Positions 7,942 to 20,799 of a stretch of 64,000 nt of DNA are shown here, piece after piece; the first letter of the stretch is position 1; every line of letters begins with the position of its first letter. Both the position numbers and the translations under genes were made by a program. The notes below the pieces were generated by a model. That model was not told where the DNA came from. It saw only the letters and a list, made by a program, of their open reading frames with translations, and searched no databases. Origin of the DNA: Luteolibacter sp. SL250 (GTDB lineage: Bacteria > Verrucomicrobiota > Verrucomicrobiia > Verrucomicrobiales > Akkermansiaceae); the NCBI RefSeq assembly GCF_026625605.1, contig NZ_CP113054.1, forward strand, positions 3,410,001 through 3,474,000, in the 5' to 3' direction.

Positions 7942-9339
7942 ATGCCAACTGTCGCCATCGTAGGACGTCCGAACGTCGGAAAGTCCGCGCTCTTCAATCG
8001 CCTCGCCGGTCGGAAGATCGCCATCGTCCACGACCAGCCCGGAGTCACCCGCGACCGGATCTCCGCGCCTTCGAAAGCCACGGCCGTTCCCTGCACGCTC
8101 ATCGACACCGGTGGTATCGGTGCGACGCTGGACGACGGCTTCGGCGAGCAGGTCACCATCGAGGCGGACATCGCCATGCAGACGGCGGATCTCATCCTTT
8201 TCATCGTGGACGCCCATGATGGCCTCACCCCCATCGACCAGTCGCTCGCCCAGAAGCTGCGCAAGGCGAAGCCCCAGGTGCTGCTGGTCCTCAACAAGGT
8301 GGACGACCCGAAACATGAGGCCGCCTACGACGAGTTCGCGCGGCTGGGTTTCAAGAAACACGTCTTCGTCTCCGCCGAACACGGCAGGAATTTCGGCGCG
8401 CTGACCGACGCCATCGACGAGGTGATCGCCCCGCTGGTGTCCGAGATCGAAGCCGTGGCGGAAGAGGCGGAGAAGGAAGGCATCAAGCTGGCCATCGTCG
8501 GCAAGCCGAACGCCGGCAAATCCTCACTGGTGAACGCCATCCTCAAGGATGACCGCACCATCGTCTCGAACATCGCCGGGACCACGCGGGATGCGGTGGA
8601 TCTCCCCTACACCTTCGGCGGGGAGCAGTTCACGCTCATCGACACGGCGGGCCTGCGTCCCCGCGGAAAGCGCGAGGACTCCGTGGAAGTCTTTTCCGCC
8701 ATGCGGACGGAGAAGGCCATCCGCCGATCCGACCTGTGTGTGCTGGTGATCGACCTGGAGGCGGGCATCACCGCGCAGGACCGGAAGATCGCCCAACTGG
8801 TGCTGGAGGAGAAAAAGCCGTGCCTCATCGTCCTCAACAAGTTCGACCTTTTCAAACCGGAGTCAAAGCAGGCCGACCGGCAGAAGGCAGCGACCGAGCA
8901 TGTGAAGCGGGAGTTGTTCTTCCTCTCCTACGCGCCGTTCGTCGTCTGCTCCGCCAAGACGGGAACCGCCGTGGACCAGGTGCTGAAGGAAGCCCTCAAA
9001 ATTCGCGCCGCCGCCCAGAACGTGCCGACGACCGGCAAGCTCAACCGCATCCTGCAGGCCGCGTTCGAGACGAATCCGCCGCCGATCAACAGCAAGTCCC
9101 GCCGCCGGATGAAGCTCTACTACGCCACCACGGCGTTGAACGAGAAATACAGCGTCATCCCGGTGCCGACCATCGTGCTGTTCGTCAATGACAAGCACCT
9201 GATGTCGCAGAGCTATGAGGCTTACCTCAGCAACCAGTTCCGCCTCTCCCACCCGGCACCGGGCGTGCCGGTGGTGCTTTCCGTGCGGTCCCGCACCCGC
9301 CGTGAGTGGGAACCACGCGAGAAGCCGAAGGGCCACTGA
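7942..9339 (+). CDS. der: ribosome assembly GTPase Der (EngA)
   Basis: Der is an essential cytoplasmic GTPase with two tandem G domains that assists 50S subunit assembly. The first P-loop is GRPNVGKS (residues 7-14), the second GKPNAGKS (about 188-195); both NKxD motifs are visible (LNKVDD and LNKFDL). The C-terminal KH-like domain has the family signature PPPINSKSRRRMKLYYATT. The ATG at 7942 (MPTVAIVG) gives 465 residues, the usual length; the frame is open upstream into the tRNA, which is not coding. Confidence 0.96.
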   Translation: MPTVAIVGRPNVGKSALFNRLAGRKIAIVHDQPGVTRDRISAPSKATAVPCTLIDTGGIGATLDDGFGEQVTIEADIAMQTADLILFIVDAHDGLTPIDQSLAQKLRKAKPQVLLVLNKVDDPKHEAAYDEFARLGFKKHVFVSAEHGRNFGALTDAIDEVIAPLVSEIEAVAEEAEKEGIKLAIVGKPNAGKSSLVNAILKDDRTIVSNIAGTTRDAVDLPYTFGGEQFTLIDTAGLRPRGKREDSVEVFSAMRTEKAIRRSDLCVLVIDLEAGITAQDRKIAQLVLEEKKPCLIVLNKFDLFKPESKQADRQKAATEHVKRELFFLSYAPFVVCSAKTGTAVDQVLKEALKIRAAAQNVPTTGKLNRILQAAFETNPPPINSKSRRRMKLYYATTALNEKYSVIPVPTIVLFVNDKHLMSQSYEAYLSNQFRLSHPAPGVPVVLSVRSRTRREWEPREKPKGH

Positions 9340-9354
9340 AAATCAGGGGGCACC

Positions 9355-9483
9355 CCTCATTCTGGCAGTTCAACCGCGAATGAACACGAATGGAAGATGG
9401 GTGAATTCGCGTCCATTGGTGTTCATTCGCGGTTCCAATCTTCTGAAACCAGCCGACAACTTCCTGACAGTTCCAGAATGAGG
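9355..9483 (+). repeat. nested inverted-repeat element
   Basis: Outer 11-base inverted ends (CCTCATTCTGG at 9355-9365, its complement at 9473-9483) enclose an inner hairpin of two 23-base arms, 9372-9394 and 9412-9434, with one mismatch and a 17-base loop. The arm core CGCGAATGAACAC resembles palindromic repeats I remember from other genomes. It contains no ORF and lies between der and the GH26-like gene. It is probably a dispersed non-autonomous repeat. Confidence 0.65.
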
Positions 9484-9580
9484 TGGTCGTGATGGAGTTG
9501 AGTTTTCCCCTTTCTTCGCCCTTCCCCGGGCCATACGCTGACCCTGCGGTGCCTGAAACCATGGCCCGCCGCAGTGTTCC

Positions 9581-10573
9581 ATGAGCCGTCCGGAAAAATG
9601 CCCGCTGTCCGTCCGCCTGATGCGGCGGTTCTCCTCCGCCGCCGCGATGCTCGCGGCGGTGATGTGGATGTCCACCGCCCGCGCCGAAGAGCCCCTGCTG
9701 GGCGTCTATGGAGGAAACTCCATGGAGAGGGTGCTGTCCTTCGAGAAATGGCTGGGCCGGAAGGTGGATATTATCCTTTGCACGGTCGATTTCCAGAAAT
9801 GGGAGAACTACCGCTACTCCGACTGGCTCACGAACACGGTCTACGGGGAACGCGGTGACCGGCGGCTTGTGTATGACGTGCCCATCATCATCAACGGCGC
9901 CAACTATGCCGAGGCGAAGACGGGAGCCTATGACGACCATTGGAAGTGTCTGGCGGAAACCATCATCGCGAACAACGCCGGCACCTACAAAATCGTGATC
10001 CGGCCCAGCCATGAGATGAACGGTGACTGGTTCCCCTGGTGCGTCGGCGGTTCACGGCTGGAGACCGTCCCGGATTTCATCGGGTCATGGCGGCGGTTCC
10101 ATGGCGTGTTCCGTGGGGTGAAAGGCGGCGACCGGTTTCTCATCAGTTTCTCATCATCGGAAGGTGCGAGCGATCCCCGCCCGATGTGGCCGGGTGACGA
10201 GTATGTGGATCTGGTCGGGTATGACGTCTATTGGAAGCCGAAGGCCATGGGCGGGGAGGGCTGGGAAACCAATGATCCGGCGGAAGCCTGGCGGCTGCGT
10301 GAGACAAATGGCTACAACGGCTGGGGAATCGGCGGCATGCTCGCCTTCGCCAAGTCGAAGGGAAAGCCCTTCCAGATCGACGAATGGGGCGTGTGGGGTC
10401 CTGATGCCGCCCCCTTTGTGGAAGGCATGGTTTCCTTCCTGAAGAAGAACGGCGTCCGCGCCCACACCTACTGGGATTCCGACGCGGCCTACCCCGGAGA
10501 ACTCCACTCACGGGACAAGGATTGGCCGCGGACCGTGGAGGCCTTCAAAAAGGGCGTCGGGACCGCCAAATAA
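9581..10573 (+). CDS. secreted GH26-like glycoside hydrolase
   Basis: The 330-residue protein has an N-terminal signal peptide (hydrophobic core at about residues 17-33, ending STARA) and a TIM-barrel of GH26 type. The acid/base motif is IRPSHEMNGDWFPW (Glu145), the family's R-x-x-H-E-M-N-G signature. The nucleophile is probably Glu268 in FQIDEWGVWG. GH26 enzymes mostly hydrolyse beta-mannans and some beta-1,3-xylans; the specificity cannot be read here. Initiation could also be at the ATG for residue 14. Upstream is the nested repeat, and the next gene is 96 bases downstream. Confidence 0.85.
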   Translation: MSRPEKCPLSVRLMRRFSSAAAMLAAVMWMSTARAEEPLLGVYGGNSMERVLSFEKWLGRKVDIILCTVDFQKWENYRYSDWLTNTVYGERGDRRLVYDVPIIINGANYAEAKTGAYDDHWKCLAETIIANNAGTYKIVIRPSHEMNGDWFPWCVGGSRLETVPDFIGSWRRFHGVFRGVKGGDRFLISFSSSEGASDPRPMWPGDEYVDLVGYDVYWKPKAMGGEGWETNDPAEAWRLRETNGYNGWGIGGMLAFAKSKGKPFQIDEWGVWGPDAAPFVEGMVSFLKKNGVRAHTYWDSDAAYPGELHSRDKDWPRTVEAFKKGVGTAK

Positions 10574-10669
10574 GGCGGAGCGGCGGACGGACTCCGGGGC
10601 ACCCGGAAGCATGTGATCTTTATTATAAGATTTGCATGGCATCATCCGTTCTCTACAACACGCCGAACC

Positions 10670-11446
10670 ATGGTCCCGAGGCTCATCACCTTATTCGCCG
10701 CCACACTCACCTTCGCCAGCGCGGCACCGCGTACCTGGCGCAGCCTGGACGGCACCAAGTCCTTCGACGGCGAATTCGTCAAACGCGAAGGCCCGGCAAT
10801 CACCATCGCCCAGGCGGTGGGAGGCAAGGAGATCACGTTCAACATCGCGATGCTCCATGCGGATGACCAGAAATGGATCAACCTCTACCATCCGGTTGAC
10901 GCCTCGAAGAAGAGCGGACCGGAAGCGACCGGCGTCTTTGATGATCTGAACTTCGGTGATTCCCTCCAGCAGGTGGAGGAGAAGCTCAAGAAAAGCGAGA
11001 TCGTCGAGTCTTCCACCGTCACCACCGCGAAGAACAGCTTCTTCGGCATCTCCACCGCAGGTCCGGAATACCGCACCAAGGAAAAGATCGGCGAACTCAA
11101 TGCCTCGCTCCACTTCGCTTGGGACGAGAACGATGGGAAGCTCACCGAGATCTACCTCCAGACGGAACCCCTCTCCGCGATCTCCTATGATGATTCACTG
11201 AAGGATTGCTGGAGCGAATTCATCGAGCTGCTCACCTCCCTGCACGGAGACCCCGTCCAGAAGTCCAACTTCCCCGGCCGCAGCCAGGTTCCACAGGATT
11301 CCGTCATCGGCTCCCACATCTGGAAGCTGGAAAAGGGCGGCACCGCCATGCTGGGAACCGCAAAATCGGGCGAAAAATATATCGTGGTGGTTCGCTTCAG
11401 CAAAAAGACTGTGGAGGAAATCCAGCAATACCAGGTGAAGGAGTAA
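10670..11446 (+). CDS. secreted SHD1-like domain protein
   Basis: The ATG at 10670 gives 258 residues with a signal peptide (VPRLITLFAATLTFASA). It is followed directly by an SHD1-type segment, RTWRSLDGTKSFDGEFVKREG to DQKWINLY, a short beta module common in Planctomycetes and Verrucomicrobia. The remainder (about 75-258) is an alpha/beta region without a recognised family. Function unknown. A longer frame from 10613 lacks a signal-like start. TATTATAAGA just upstream (10621-10630) could be part of a promoter. Confidence 0.7.
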   Translation: MVPRLITLFAATLTFASAAPRTWRSLDGTKSFDGEFVKREGPAITIAQAVGGKEITFNIAMLHADDQKWINLYHPVDASKKSGPEATGVFDDLNFGDSLQQVEEKLKKSEIVESSTVTTAKNSFFGISTAGPEYRTKEKIGELNASLHFAWDENDGKLTEIYLQTEPLSAISYDDSLKDCWSEFIELLTSLHGDPVQKSNFPGRSQVPQDSVIGSHIWKLEKGGTAMLGTAKSGEKYIVVVRFSKKTVEEIQQYQVKE

Positions 11447-11478
11447 GGAGGGAGGACACTCCTGTCCTCCCTCCTTAC
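11443..11478 (+). terminator. perfect 16 bp palindromic hairpin at the end of the SHD1 gene
   Basis: Arms 11443-11458 and 11463-11478 are exact reverse complements with a 4-base loop and include the stop codon of the SHD1 gene. There is no strong T run, so it may be a dispersed palindrome or an mRNA 3' stabiliser rather than a classical terminator. Confidence 0.55.
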
Positions 11479-11484
11479 TCTTGA

Positions 11485-14361
<2,877 letters not shown>

Positions 14362-14444
14362 TTTTCCCGTCACACCCGGGCGTTCCGGGAAATGGAGAAT
14401 TACCGCCCTGATCCTGAAACCCACGGGGCGACCTCTCATTTTCC

Positions 14445-17027
14445 ATGAAAGCCCTCAGTCTCGCGGCCCTCCTGCCGCTGGTCCTTCCATTGCCATCCGT
14501 TGCAGTCGAATACGTCGCCATCAATGCGACGAACGTGCTTGCGGACTCATCGCGGAAGCCCATCGGCATCAACATGGACTACCTGATGGACTCGGACCGG
14601 CGGCGTCCGGACGCGCCTCGCAGCACGGAGGCCGCCATCCGTGAGATGGGCGTGCGCTTTCTCCGCTACCCGGGCGGGGAGAAGTCCGACTCCTACCTGT
14701 GGTCGGTCGCGCCGTGGAACGGACCGAAGCCGACGCTGGCGCGGACCGGACCCGGCGAGTGGCCTGCGAACGACCGGGGGCTGACCGCCAGCAATGACGG
14801 AGCGTGGATCCCGGGAAAGGAGCCGCTCGATTTCGATGAGTTCATGACGATGACCCGCAACGTGGGCGGTGAGGCGGTCATCGTCGTCTGCTATGATGCG
14901 ATGTACAAGGCGCAGACGACCAACGGGACCCGTCCCACCCGTGCGCAGCTCATCACCAGCGCGGCGGAGTGGGTGCGTTACTCCAACATCACGAAGGGCT
15001 ACGGGGTGAAGTATTGGTCGATAGGCAATGAGACGGACTACAATAGCGACGGGAACCCCGGTGCGAGCCAGTATGCCACGGACCTGATCGACTTTTCCAA
15101 CGCCATGAAGGCGGTGGATCCCACGATCAAGATCGGCGCACAGGGCAAGACCAGCGGGTGGTTCCAGACGGTGCTGTCACGGGCGGCGGCGAAGATCGAT
15201 TTCCTGGATGTGCACGACTACGCAGGCAGCGACTGGGGGCTGGGTTACGACAGCTTCCGCAACTACGCCAAGGACCTCACGACCAGCGCGACCATGGCCG
15301 TCTCCGCGATCAACGCCCATGCGCCTGTCGCGGACCGGGACAGGCTGAAGGTCATCGTTTCGGAGATGGGGGCGCACAGTTTCACCGGTGCGTGGGACAC
15401 CGGCAATGACATCGGGCATGCCATCGTTTTCTTCGACCAGATCGGCAGGCACATGAAGATGCCGAAGGTGGACTTCGTCCAGTATTGGAACACCCGCTGG
15501 GTGGACAACGACGTCTACCAACTGCCGGTGGGAACGACCAATCTCCTGACCAACGGGGGGTTCGAGAACGGGCTGGATGACTGGCCCATCAGCGCGGATG
15601 CCACAGTGGGGAACACCACCGCCAGCACCACGGAGGGAGATGCCCGCAGCGGCACCGGAGCGCTGCGTGTGGCTGGCAGCACCTCCGGCGGGCGGCGGCG
15701 TGACATCACCGCGCTGGTGCCGCCTGACAGCACCTTCACCCTCACCGCATGGGCGAAACTCAGCAACGATGAAGTCTGGAGCAACGGCGGCATCAGCTTT
15801 TACAAGAACGGCACGCGCATCCGCAACCTGCAGTGGGACTTCTCCGGCAGCACCTACAAGGAATACACCCGACGATTCCGCAGCGGACCGGACTATGACA
15901 GGGTGGAGCTGTGGGTTGCCAAGGGCGGCGGAACCAGCGTCCTGTGCGTGGATGATTTCCAGCTCGTTACCGGGGGGCGCCCCGGCCCTCTGACGGCCCT
16001 CAGTTCGACCAACGACCTGTTCGCCAGCGCGCGGGTGCTGGCGATCTGGGGTGAGTATCTCCAGGACAAGGTGCTGAGCACAGCGAACACCACCGACGTG
16101 CTGGTGCACGGGAGCCTGAACCCCGCCACCAACCGGATGACCGTCTTTCTCATCAACAAGCAGACGGCCAGCCGCGACGCGGTGCTGGATCTGAAAAATT
16201 ACGCAGCCCCGGTGTCCGCGAAGCGGCGCGTGATGAAAGGCACCCACCCCGGCGACTACATGCCCACATGGGAAGCGGCGGCGGATTGCCCGGTCGCGGC
16301 GAACAAGGTCTCCCTCACCCTGCCCGCGCTGTCGATCACGGTGTTGGATCTCGCCACGGCTCCGGTAATCACCCAATCCGCCGCCACTTCCGCGACACTC
16401 CCCCTGACCAACGCCGCGGCACCGCTCACCGTCCTCGCGGACGATGACGGCGGGGAGGCGAACCTCACCTACACCTGGAGCGTCACCGGCACTCCACCTG
16501 GGCCGGTATCGTTCTCAGACAATGGCAACAACGCCGCGAAGCATACGACCGCCACATTCACCACGCCGGGAACCTATGAGTTGCTGGTGACGGTCAGCGA
16601 TCCGAGCGGGAACACCACCACCTCCGGGCTGTCCTTGGAGGTGGCCCCGTCATTCGCCCTGTGGGCCAAGGCCGCCGGACTGCCTGCAGGGCCTGCGGGC
16701 GATACGGACGGCGATGGAGTGCCGAATCTGGTGGAATATGCCCGCGGCACGGATCCGCTGGTCCATGATGCGGCCACCCACGCCAACGGCGGCATCCCCA
16801 TCCAGGAAGGTGGCGATTTCATCCTCCGCTACCGCCGGGATCTCTCCAGGCCACGGCTCCAGATGGGTGTGGAGCGATCCACCAATCTCCGGGACTGGGG
16901 TACGGAGGGCATCACCGACCGGGAAACCTCCGCGGACAGCGGTTTCCAGCACCGCCAGGCGGCCATCCCCATCACCGGGGATCCGGGTTTCCTCAGGGTG
17001 CGGGTCACCGAATTGAATCCGCCGTAA
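14445..17027 (+). CDS. secreted multidomain glycoside hydrolase (clan GH-A, GH51/GH39-like)
   Basis: The 860-residue protein has a signal peptide (1-20), then a TIM-barrel catalytic domain (about 22-355). YWSIGNETDY carries the likely acid/base Glu196 after an asparagine, and VIVSEMGAHS carries the likely nucleophile Glu307, the pattern of clan GH-A enzymes such as alpha-L-arabinofuranosidases. Next is a carbohydrate-binding jelly-roll (about 365-510, starting NLLTNGGFENGLDDW), a beta-sandwich stretch typical of the C-terminal part of such enzymes (about 525-640), a PKD-like domain (about 645-740) and a C-terminal segment with a calcium-type repeat DTDGDGVPNLVEYA. The exact family and substrate (plant or algal polysaccharide) are inference. 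Confidence 0.75.
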   Translation: MKALSLAALLPLVLPLPSVAVEYVAINATNVLADSSRKPIGINMDYLMDSDRRRPDAPRSTEAAIREMGVRFLRYPGGEKSDSYLWSVAPWNGPKPTLARTGPGEWPANDRGLTASNDGAWIPGKEPLDFDEFMTMTRNVGGEAVIVVCYDAMYKAQTTNGTRPTRAQLITSAAEWVRYSNITKGYGVKYWSIGNETDYNSDGNPGASQYATDLIDFSNAMKAVDPTIKIGAQGKTSGWFQTVLSRAAAKIDFLDVHDYAGSDWGLGYDSFRNYAKDLTTSATMAVSAINAHAPVADRDRLKVIVSEMGAHSFTGAWDTGNDIGHAIVFFDQIGRHMKMPKVDFVQYWNTRWVDNDVYQLPVGTTNLLTNGGFENGLDDWPISADATVGNTTASTTEGDARSGTGALRVAGSTSGGRRRDITALVPPDSTFTLTAWAKLSNDEVWSNGGISFYKNGTRIRNLQWDFSGSTYKEYTRRFRSGPDYDRVELWVAKGGGTSVLCVDDFQLVTGGRPGPLTALSSTNDLFASARVLAIWGEYLQDKVLSTANTTDVLVHGSLNPATNRMTVFLINKQTASRDAVLDLKNYAAPVSAKRRVMKGTHPGDYMPTWEAAADCPVAANKVSLTLPALSITVLDLATAPVITQSAATSATLPLTNAAAPLTVLADDDGGEANLTYTWSVTGTPPGPVSFSDNGNNAAKHTTATFTTPGTYELLVTVSDPSGNTTTSGLSLEVAPSFALWAKAAGLPAGPAGDTDGDGVPNLVEYARGTDPLVHDAATHANGGIPIQEGGDFILRYRRDLSRPRLQMGVERSTNLRDWGTEGITDRETSADSGFQHRQAAIPITGDPGFLRVRVTELNPP

Positions 17028-17089
17028 CTTCTGCCTGTCGTCACTTCGTTTTCCTTGCCGGGCGGCAGGCATCCCACCACGCTTCGCCC

Positions 17090-18484
17090 GTGGCCGAGGA
17101 GGACGATCAGGATCCCAACGACGAAATCATCCGTGCGATCGAAGCAAGGGATGGTTCCGCCCTTCTGGCCGCCGCCGGAGATGTCCACTACGCCGACCTT
17201 GCCCAGATCTACGAGGATCTGGACGACGAGGACCGGGACTTCCTGATGAAGACCATCGGGCCGGAGCTTGCCACGGACCTCGTCGCCGAACTGCCCTACC
17301 CCCTGATCGAGGAAGCGCTCGATCATTTCAAACCGGCCCAGCTCCGGGTGCTGCTCGGAAACCTCTCCGACGACGACCGGGTGGACGTCTTCCAAGTGGT
17401 CAGCGAGGAAGCGCAGGTCCGCTTCTTCAGCCTGTTGGGCCCCCGGGACAAGGAACTGACGAAGAACCTCCTGAAATACGAGGAGGACACCGCGGGCGGC
17501 CGGATGACCACCCACTGCGGCCGGATCACCGCGGATATGTCGGTGAAGCAGGCGATCACCGTGCTGCGGCGCGACCGCGAGAGCGCGGAGACACTTTCCC
17601 GCATCTTCGTGGTGGACGCCCAGGGCCGCCTGGTCGGCAAGATCCGCCTGCGCGATCTGGCCTTCAACACGTGGGACACCCCCATCCACGACATCATGCA
17701 GGACGCGGACGAGTATATCCTCGCCACCGCGGACCAGGAGGAAGCCGCGCGCATGCTTTCCAAATACGACCTCGTGGTGCTGCCCGTGGTCGATGAGTTC
17801 CACCACCTGCTGGGTGTCATCACCTATGACGACGCGCTCGAAATCGTCCAGGAAGAGTCCACGGAAGACCTTGAGAAGATCGCGGGTATCTCCGGTGAGC
17901 AGTCTGAGGTTTCCTACCTCAACACGACCGTCACCACCCAGTACAAGCGCCGCGTCGCGTGGCTGGTCGGACTGGCGTTCGTCTCCATCGCTTCCGGCTA
18001 TGTGATGTTCCGTTTCAACAACGTCCTCGGCCAGGCAAAGCTGCTGTCGCTGTTCCTGCCGATGGTGGTCGCCGCAGGCGGAAACTCCGGCGGGCAGGCC
18101 GCGACCATGGTCATCCGCTCGATGGCGCTGGGAGAGATCAGCACCGGCAACGCCCTCCGTGTGGCGTGGAAGGAAACCCGCACCGGATTTTTCCTCGGCC
18201 TGTCGCTCGCGGTGGCCATCGCCGCGTTCATCACCTTCATCCTCCCCCATCTCCAGCGCGGGACGGGTGCGGATTTCGACTTCCCGCACCTCGCCGCCGC
18301 CGTCTCCGTCGCGCTCACGGTGCAGGTGCTGTCCGCCACGGTGTTGGGGGCGCTGCTACCCATCTGTGCCCGCGCCATCAAGCTGGACCCGGCGGTGGTA
18401 TCCGCCCCCTCGCTGGCGTCCACCGTGGACGTCTCCGGGATGTTGATCTACTTCACCGTGGCCGCGGCAATCCTCGGACTGTGA
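17090..18484 (+). CDS. mgtE: magnesium transporter MgtE
   Basis: MgtE is a homodimeric inner-membrane Mg2+ channel gated by cytoplasmic Mg2+. The 464-residue protein has the acidic helical N domain (about 1-130, many ED pairs), two CBS domains (about 135-255, FVVDAQGRLVGKIRLRDL and VLPVVDEFHHLLGVITYDDAL) and a five-helix membrane domain (about 285-464). The membrane domain includes the pore signature MVVAAGGNSGGQAAT. The start is a GTG at 17090, which gives the usual length. It is transcribed alone between two secreted enzymes. Confidence 0.95.
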   Translation: MAEEDDQDPNDEIIRAIEARDGSALLAAAGDVHYADLAQIYEDLDDEDRDFLMKTIGPELATDLVAELPYPLIEEALDHFKPAQLRVLLGNLSDDDRVDVFQVVSEEAQVRFFSLLGPRDKELTKNLLKYEEDTAGGRMTTHCGRITADMSVKQAITVLRRDRESAETLSRIFVVDAQGRLVGKIRLRDLAFNTWDTPIHDIMQDADEYILATADQEEAARMLSKYDLVVLPVVDEFHHLLGVITYDDALEIVQEESTEDLEKIAGISGEQSEVSYLNTTVTTQYKRRVAWLVGLAFVSIASGYVMFRFNNVLGQAKLLSLFLPMVVAAGGNSGGQAATMVIRSMALGEISTGNALRVAWKETRTGFFLGLSLAVAIAAFITFILPHLQRGTGADFDFPHLAAAVSVALTVQVLSATVLGALLPICARAIKLDPAVVSAPSLASTVDVSGMLIYFTVAAAILGL

Positions 18485-18585
18485 TCGCCCCCGGCCCAGG
18501 CCGGAAATGGTTTGTCATCCTGCGGCGGGCTGATTGAAAGTGAGGGATGATCGGAGAAGTGATGCTCCGGCTTCACCGCATCCCC

Positions 18586-20784
18586 ATGAAACTCCCTCCC
18601 GCTTTCCGTATCTTGCTGATGTCCGTGTTCGCGGTGGTGAGCTGTCCCGCCAACGAAGCTGACCGTGCCATCCTGTTGGACAAGGTGAAGGAGATCAACA
18701 CCGGCGGGGTTCCCGGGGGCCTCTGCGTGTTTGGTCCGGAGGCCTTCGTCGTGGTCGCGGGGAAGGAAGGAAAGGAAGGGATGCTGCCGGTGGTGGCGGC
18801 CTCCCGGATGGATGCGGGACGGGTGGTCGCGTTCGGACATGATGGCTTCCTTTCCTCGGTGGATCAGAAGGACACGGGTCGGTTGCTGGTCAACTCGATC
18901 CGCTGGGCGGCGGGAGCCAAGGAGAAGCCGCGGATCGGGCTGTTCGCGATCCACAACACGCCGCGCATGCTGGCGTTTTTCAAAGCGGCGGGAATGGAGG
19001 CGGTGAACCTGCCTGCCCAGCCGGGTCCGCTGGATCTCCGCGGGGTTGATGTGATTTGCCTGAACGGTATCGGACTGGAGGAAGGACAGGTGGATTCCAT
19101 CGAAACCTGGGCGCGTGCGGGAGGCGGGCTGGTCGCGGGGGTGACCGGCTGGGGCTGGGTCCAGATCCGTGGCGGGAACGACCGTGGGAGGCTGGCCACG
19201 GACTGCGCCGCGAACCACCTGCTGAAGAAGGCGGGCATCGTCTTCAGTTCATCGACACCGGGCCGGACGGCACCGGAGGGCTATGTCACGGGCAGCGACC
19301 TGCACGCCATCCATGCAGGGGATGCACTGGATGCCCTGCTCCACCACGCGGGCGGGAGGATCCCCCTCGCCCAGGTGCACCTCACCCGTTGCGGGGTGAC
19401 GCTGGGCGATGCGATCCGTTCGTTGCCACCGGACAATACGCTGCTGCGCCCCCGGCTCGACGCGCTGGCCGGAGAGGCCGGGCCTTTCATCCCTCTTCGT
19501 TCGGATGCCGTCCTCCAGCGGCTGATCCTCGCACGGGATCTGGAAGCCGCGCGGCGGGCGAAACCGGAGGAGATCAAGGCGCATGAAGCCTCCCGTGTCT
19601 TCCCCGGTGTGACACCACCGGAGGCTCCGCGGATCGAGAACCACACCGCCACACTCGATCTGTCTGTCCCCCAGTGGCAGGGACTGGGCCTTTACGCCCC
19701 CGCCGGGGAGGTGGTCCGTATTTCCATCCCGCCCGAATTCGCCGGCAAGGGTCTCGCCGTCCGCATCGGCTGCCACACGGACACGATCTGGCATCTCGAT
19801 GTCTGGAAGCGTGCTCCGGAGATCTCCATGCGGAGGATCCTGAAGGAACCGGTGACTGCCATCGCCAGTCCCTTCGGCGGTCTGATCTACATCGAGATTC
19901 CTCAGGGAGGTCCGGAGATGAAGATGGAGGTCACGGTCTCCGGAGCGGTGGAGTCACCCCGGTTCGTGCTGGGGAAATCCAGTACCACGGATTGGGAAAG
20001 GATGAAAAACCTCAAGGCTCCATGGGGTGAACTGGAAACGACGAAAGTGGTGCTGAGCCTGCCGAAAGCCATTCTGGAAAAGGTCGGAGACCCACAGGCG
20101 CTGCTGGAGTTCTGGGATCGCGTGCTGGATGCGCAGGCTGACCTGAGCGCCATCCCGCATGAACGCAGGCGGCCGGAACGGATCGTCTCGGACCTCCAGA
20201 TTTCCGGCGGCTACATGCACAGCGGCTATCCGATCATGACGCATCTCGATGGCAGTGCGGAGACGGCGGCGGACCTGGAGCGGCTGTCCACGGGGAGCTG
20301 GGGGCATTTCCATGAACTGGGCCACAACCACCAGCAACCGGACTGGACCTTCGATGGCACGGTGGAGGTGACGTGCAATCTCTACACGCTCTATGTGATC
20401 GAAACGCTCTGCGGAAATCCCCCGGGTCGGGGACATGAGCAGATGCAACCGCTGGTGGTGGCGGCGAAGCTGCGGCAACACCTTTCCCAGCCGGACAAGT
20501 TCAACCGTTGGAAGAAGGATACTTTCCTCGCTCTCATCATGTATGACCAGCTCCGCGCGGCATTCGGGTGGGATACCTACAAGAAGGTCTTCGCGGAATA
20601 CCGCACGCTGGCAAAGGACGAACGTCCGAAGAATGATGATGAGAAGCGCGACCAGTGGATGGTCCGCTTTTCAAAGGCAGCGGGTAAGAATCTCGGCCCG
20701 TTCTTCGAGGCATGGGGAGTGCCTACCAGTGAAGCGGCCCGCCAATCCATCGCGGACCTGCCAGGGTGGATGCCGGGTGGGTAG
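18586..20784 (+). CDS. M60-type (enhancin-like) secreted metallopeptidase
   Basis: The ATG at 18586 starts a signal peptide (KLPPAFRILLMSVFAVVSC) with a possible lipobox, giving 732 residues; the frame also opens at 18547. An N-terminal glutamine-amidotransferase-like region (about 20-230, for example YLNGIGLEE-type strands) precedes a beta-sandwich (about 350-470) and a peptidase M60 domain. The zinc motif HFHELGHNHQ lies near residue 576, followed by a downstream glutamate in DGTVEVTCNLYT. M60 peptidases cleave O-glycosylated, mucin-like proteins. Convergent with the TPR-redoxin gene. Confidence 0.85.
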   Translation: MKLPPAFRILLMSVFAVVSCPANEADRAILLDKVKEINTGGVPGGLCVFGPEAFVVVAGKEGKEGMLPVVAASRMDAGRVVAFGHDGFLSSVDQKDTGRLLVNSIRWAAGAKEKPRIGLFAIHNTPRMLAFFKAAGMEAVNLPAQPGPLDLRGVDVICLNGIGLEEGQVDSIETWARAGGGLVAGVTGWGWVQIRGGNDRGRLATDCAANHLLKKAGIVFSSSTPGRTAPEGYVTGSDLHAIHAGDALDALLHHAGGRIPLAQVHLTRCGVTLGDAIRSLPPDNTLLRPRLDALAGEAGPFIPLRSDAVLQRLILARDLEAARRAKPEEIKAHEASRVFPGVTPPEAPRIENHTATLDLSVPQWQGLGLYAPAGEVVRISIPPEFAGKGLAVRIGCHTDTIWHLDVWKRAPEISMRRILKEPVTAIASPFGGLIYIEIPQGGPEMKMEVTVSGAVESPRFVLGKSSTTDWERMKNLKAPWGELETTKVVLSLPKAILEKVGDPQALLEFWDRVLDAQADLSAIPHERRRPERIVSDLQISGGYMHSGYPIMTHLDGSAETAADLERLSTGSWGHFHELGHNHQQPDWTFDGTVEVTCNLYTLYVIETLCGNPPGRGHEQMQPLVVAAKLRQHLSQPDKFNRWKKDTFLALIMYDQLRAAFGWDTYKKVFAEYRTLAKDERPKNDDEKRDQWMVRFSKAAGKNLGPFFEAWGVPTSEAARQSIADLPGWMPGG

Positions 20785-20799
20785 TGGAGGAAGGTGAAT

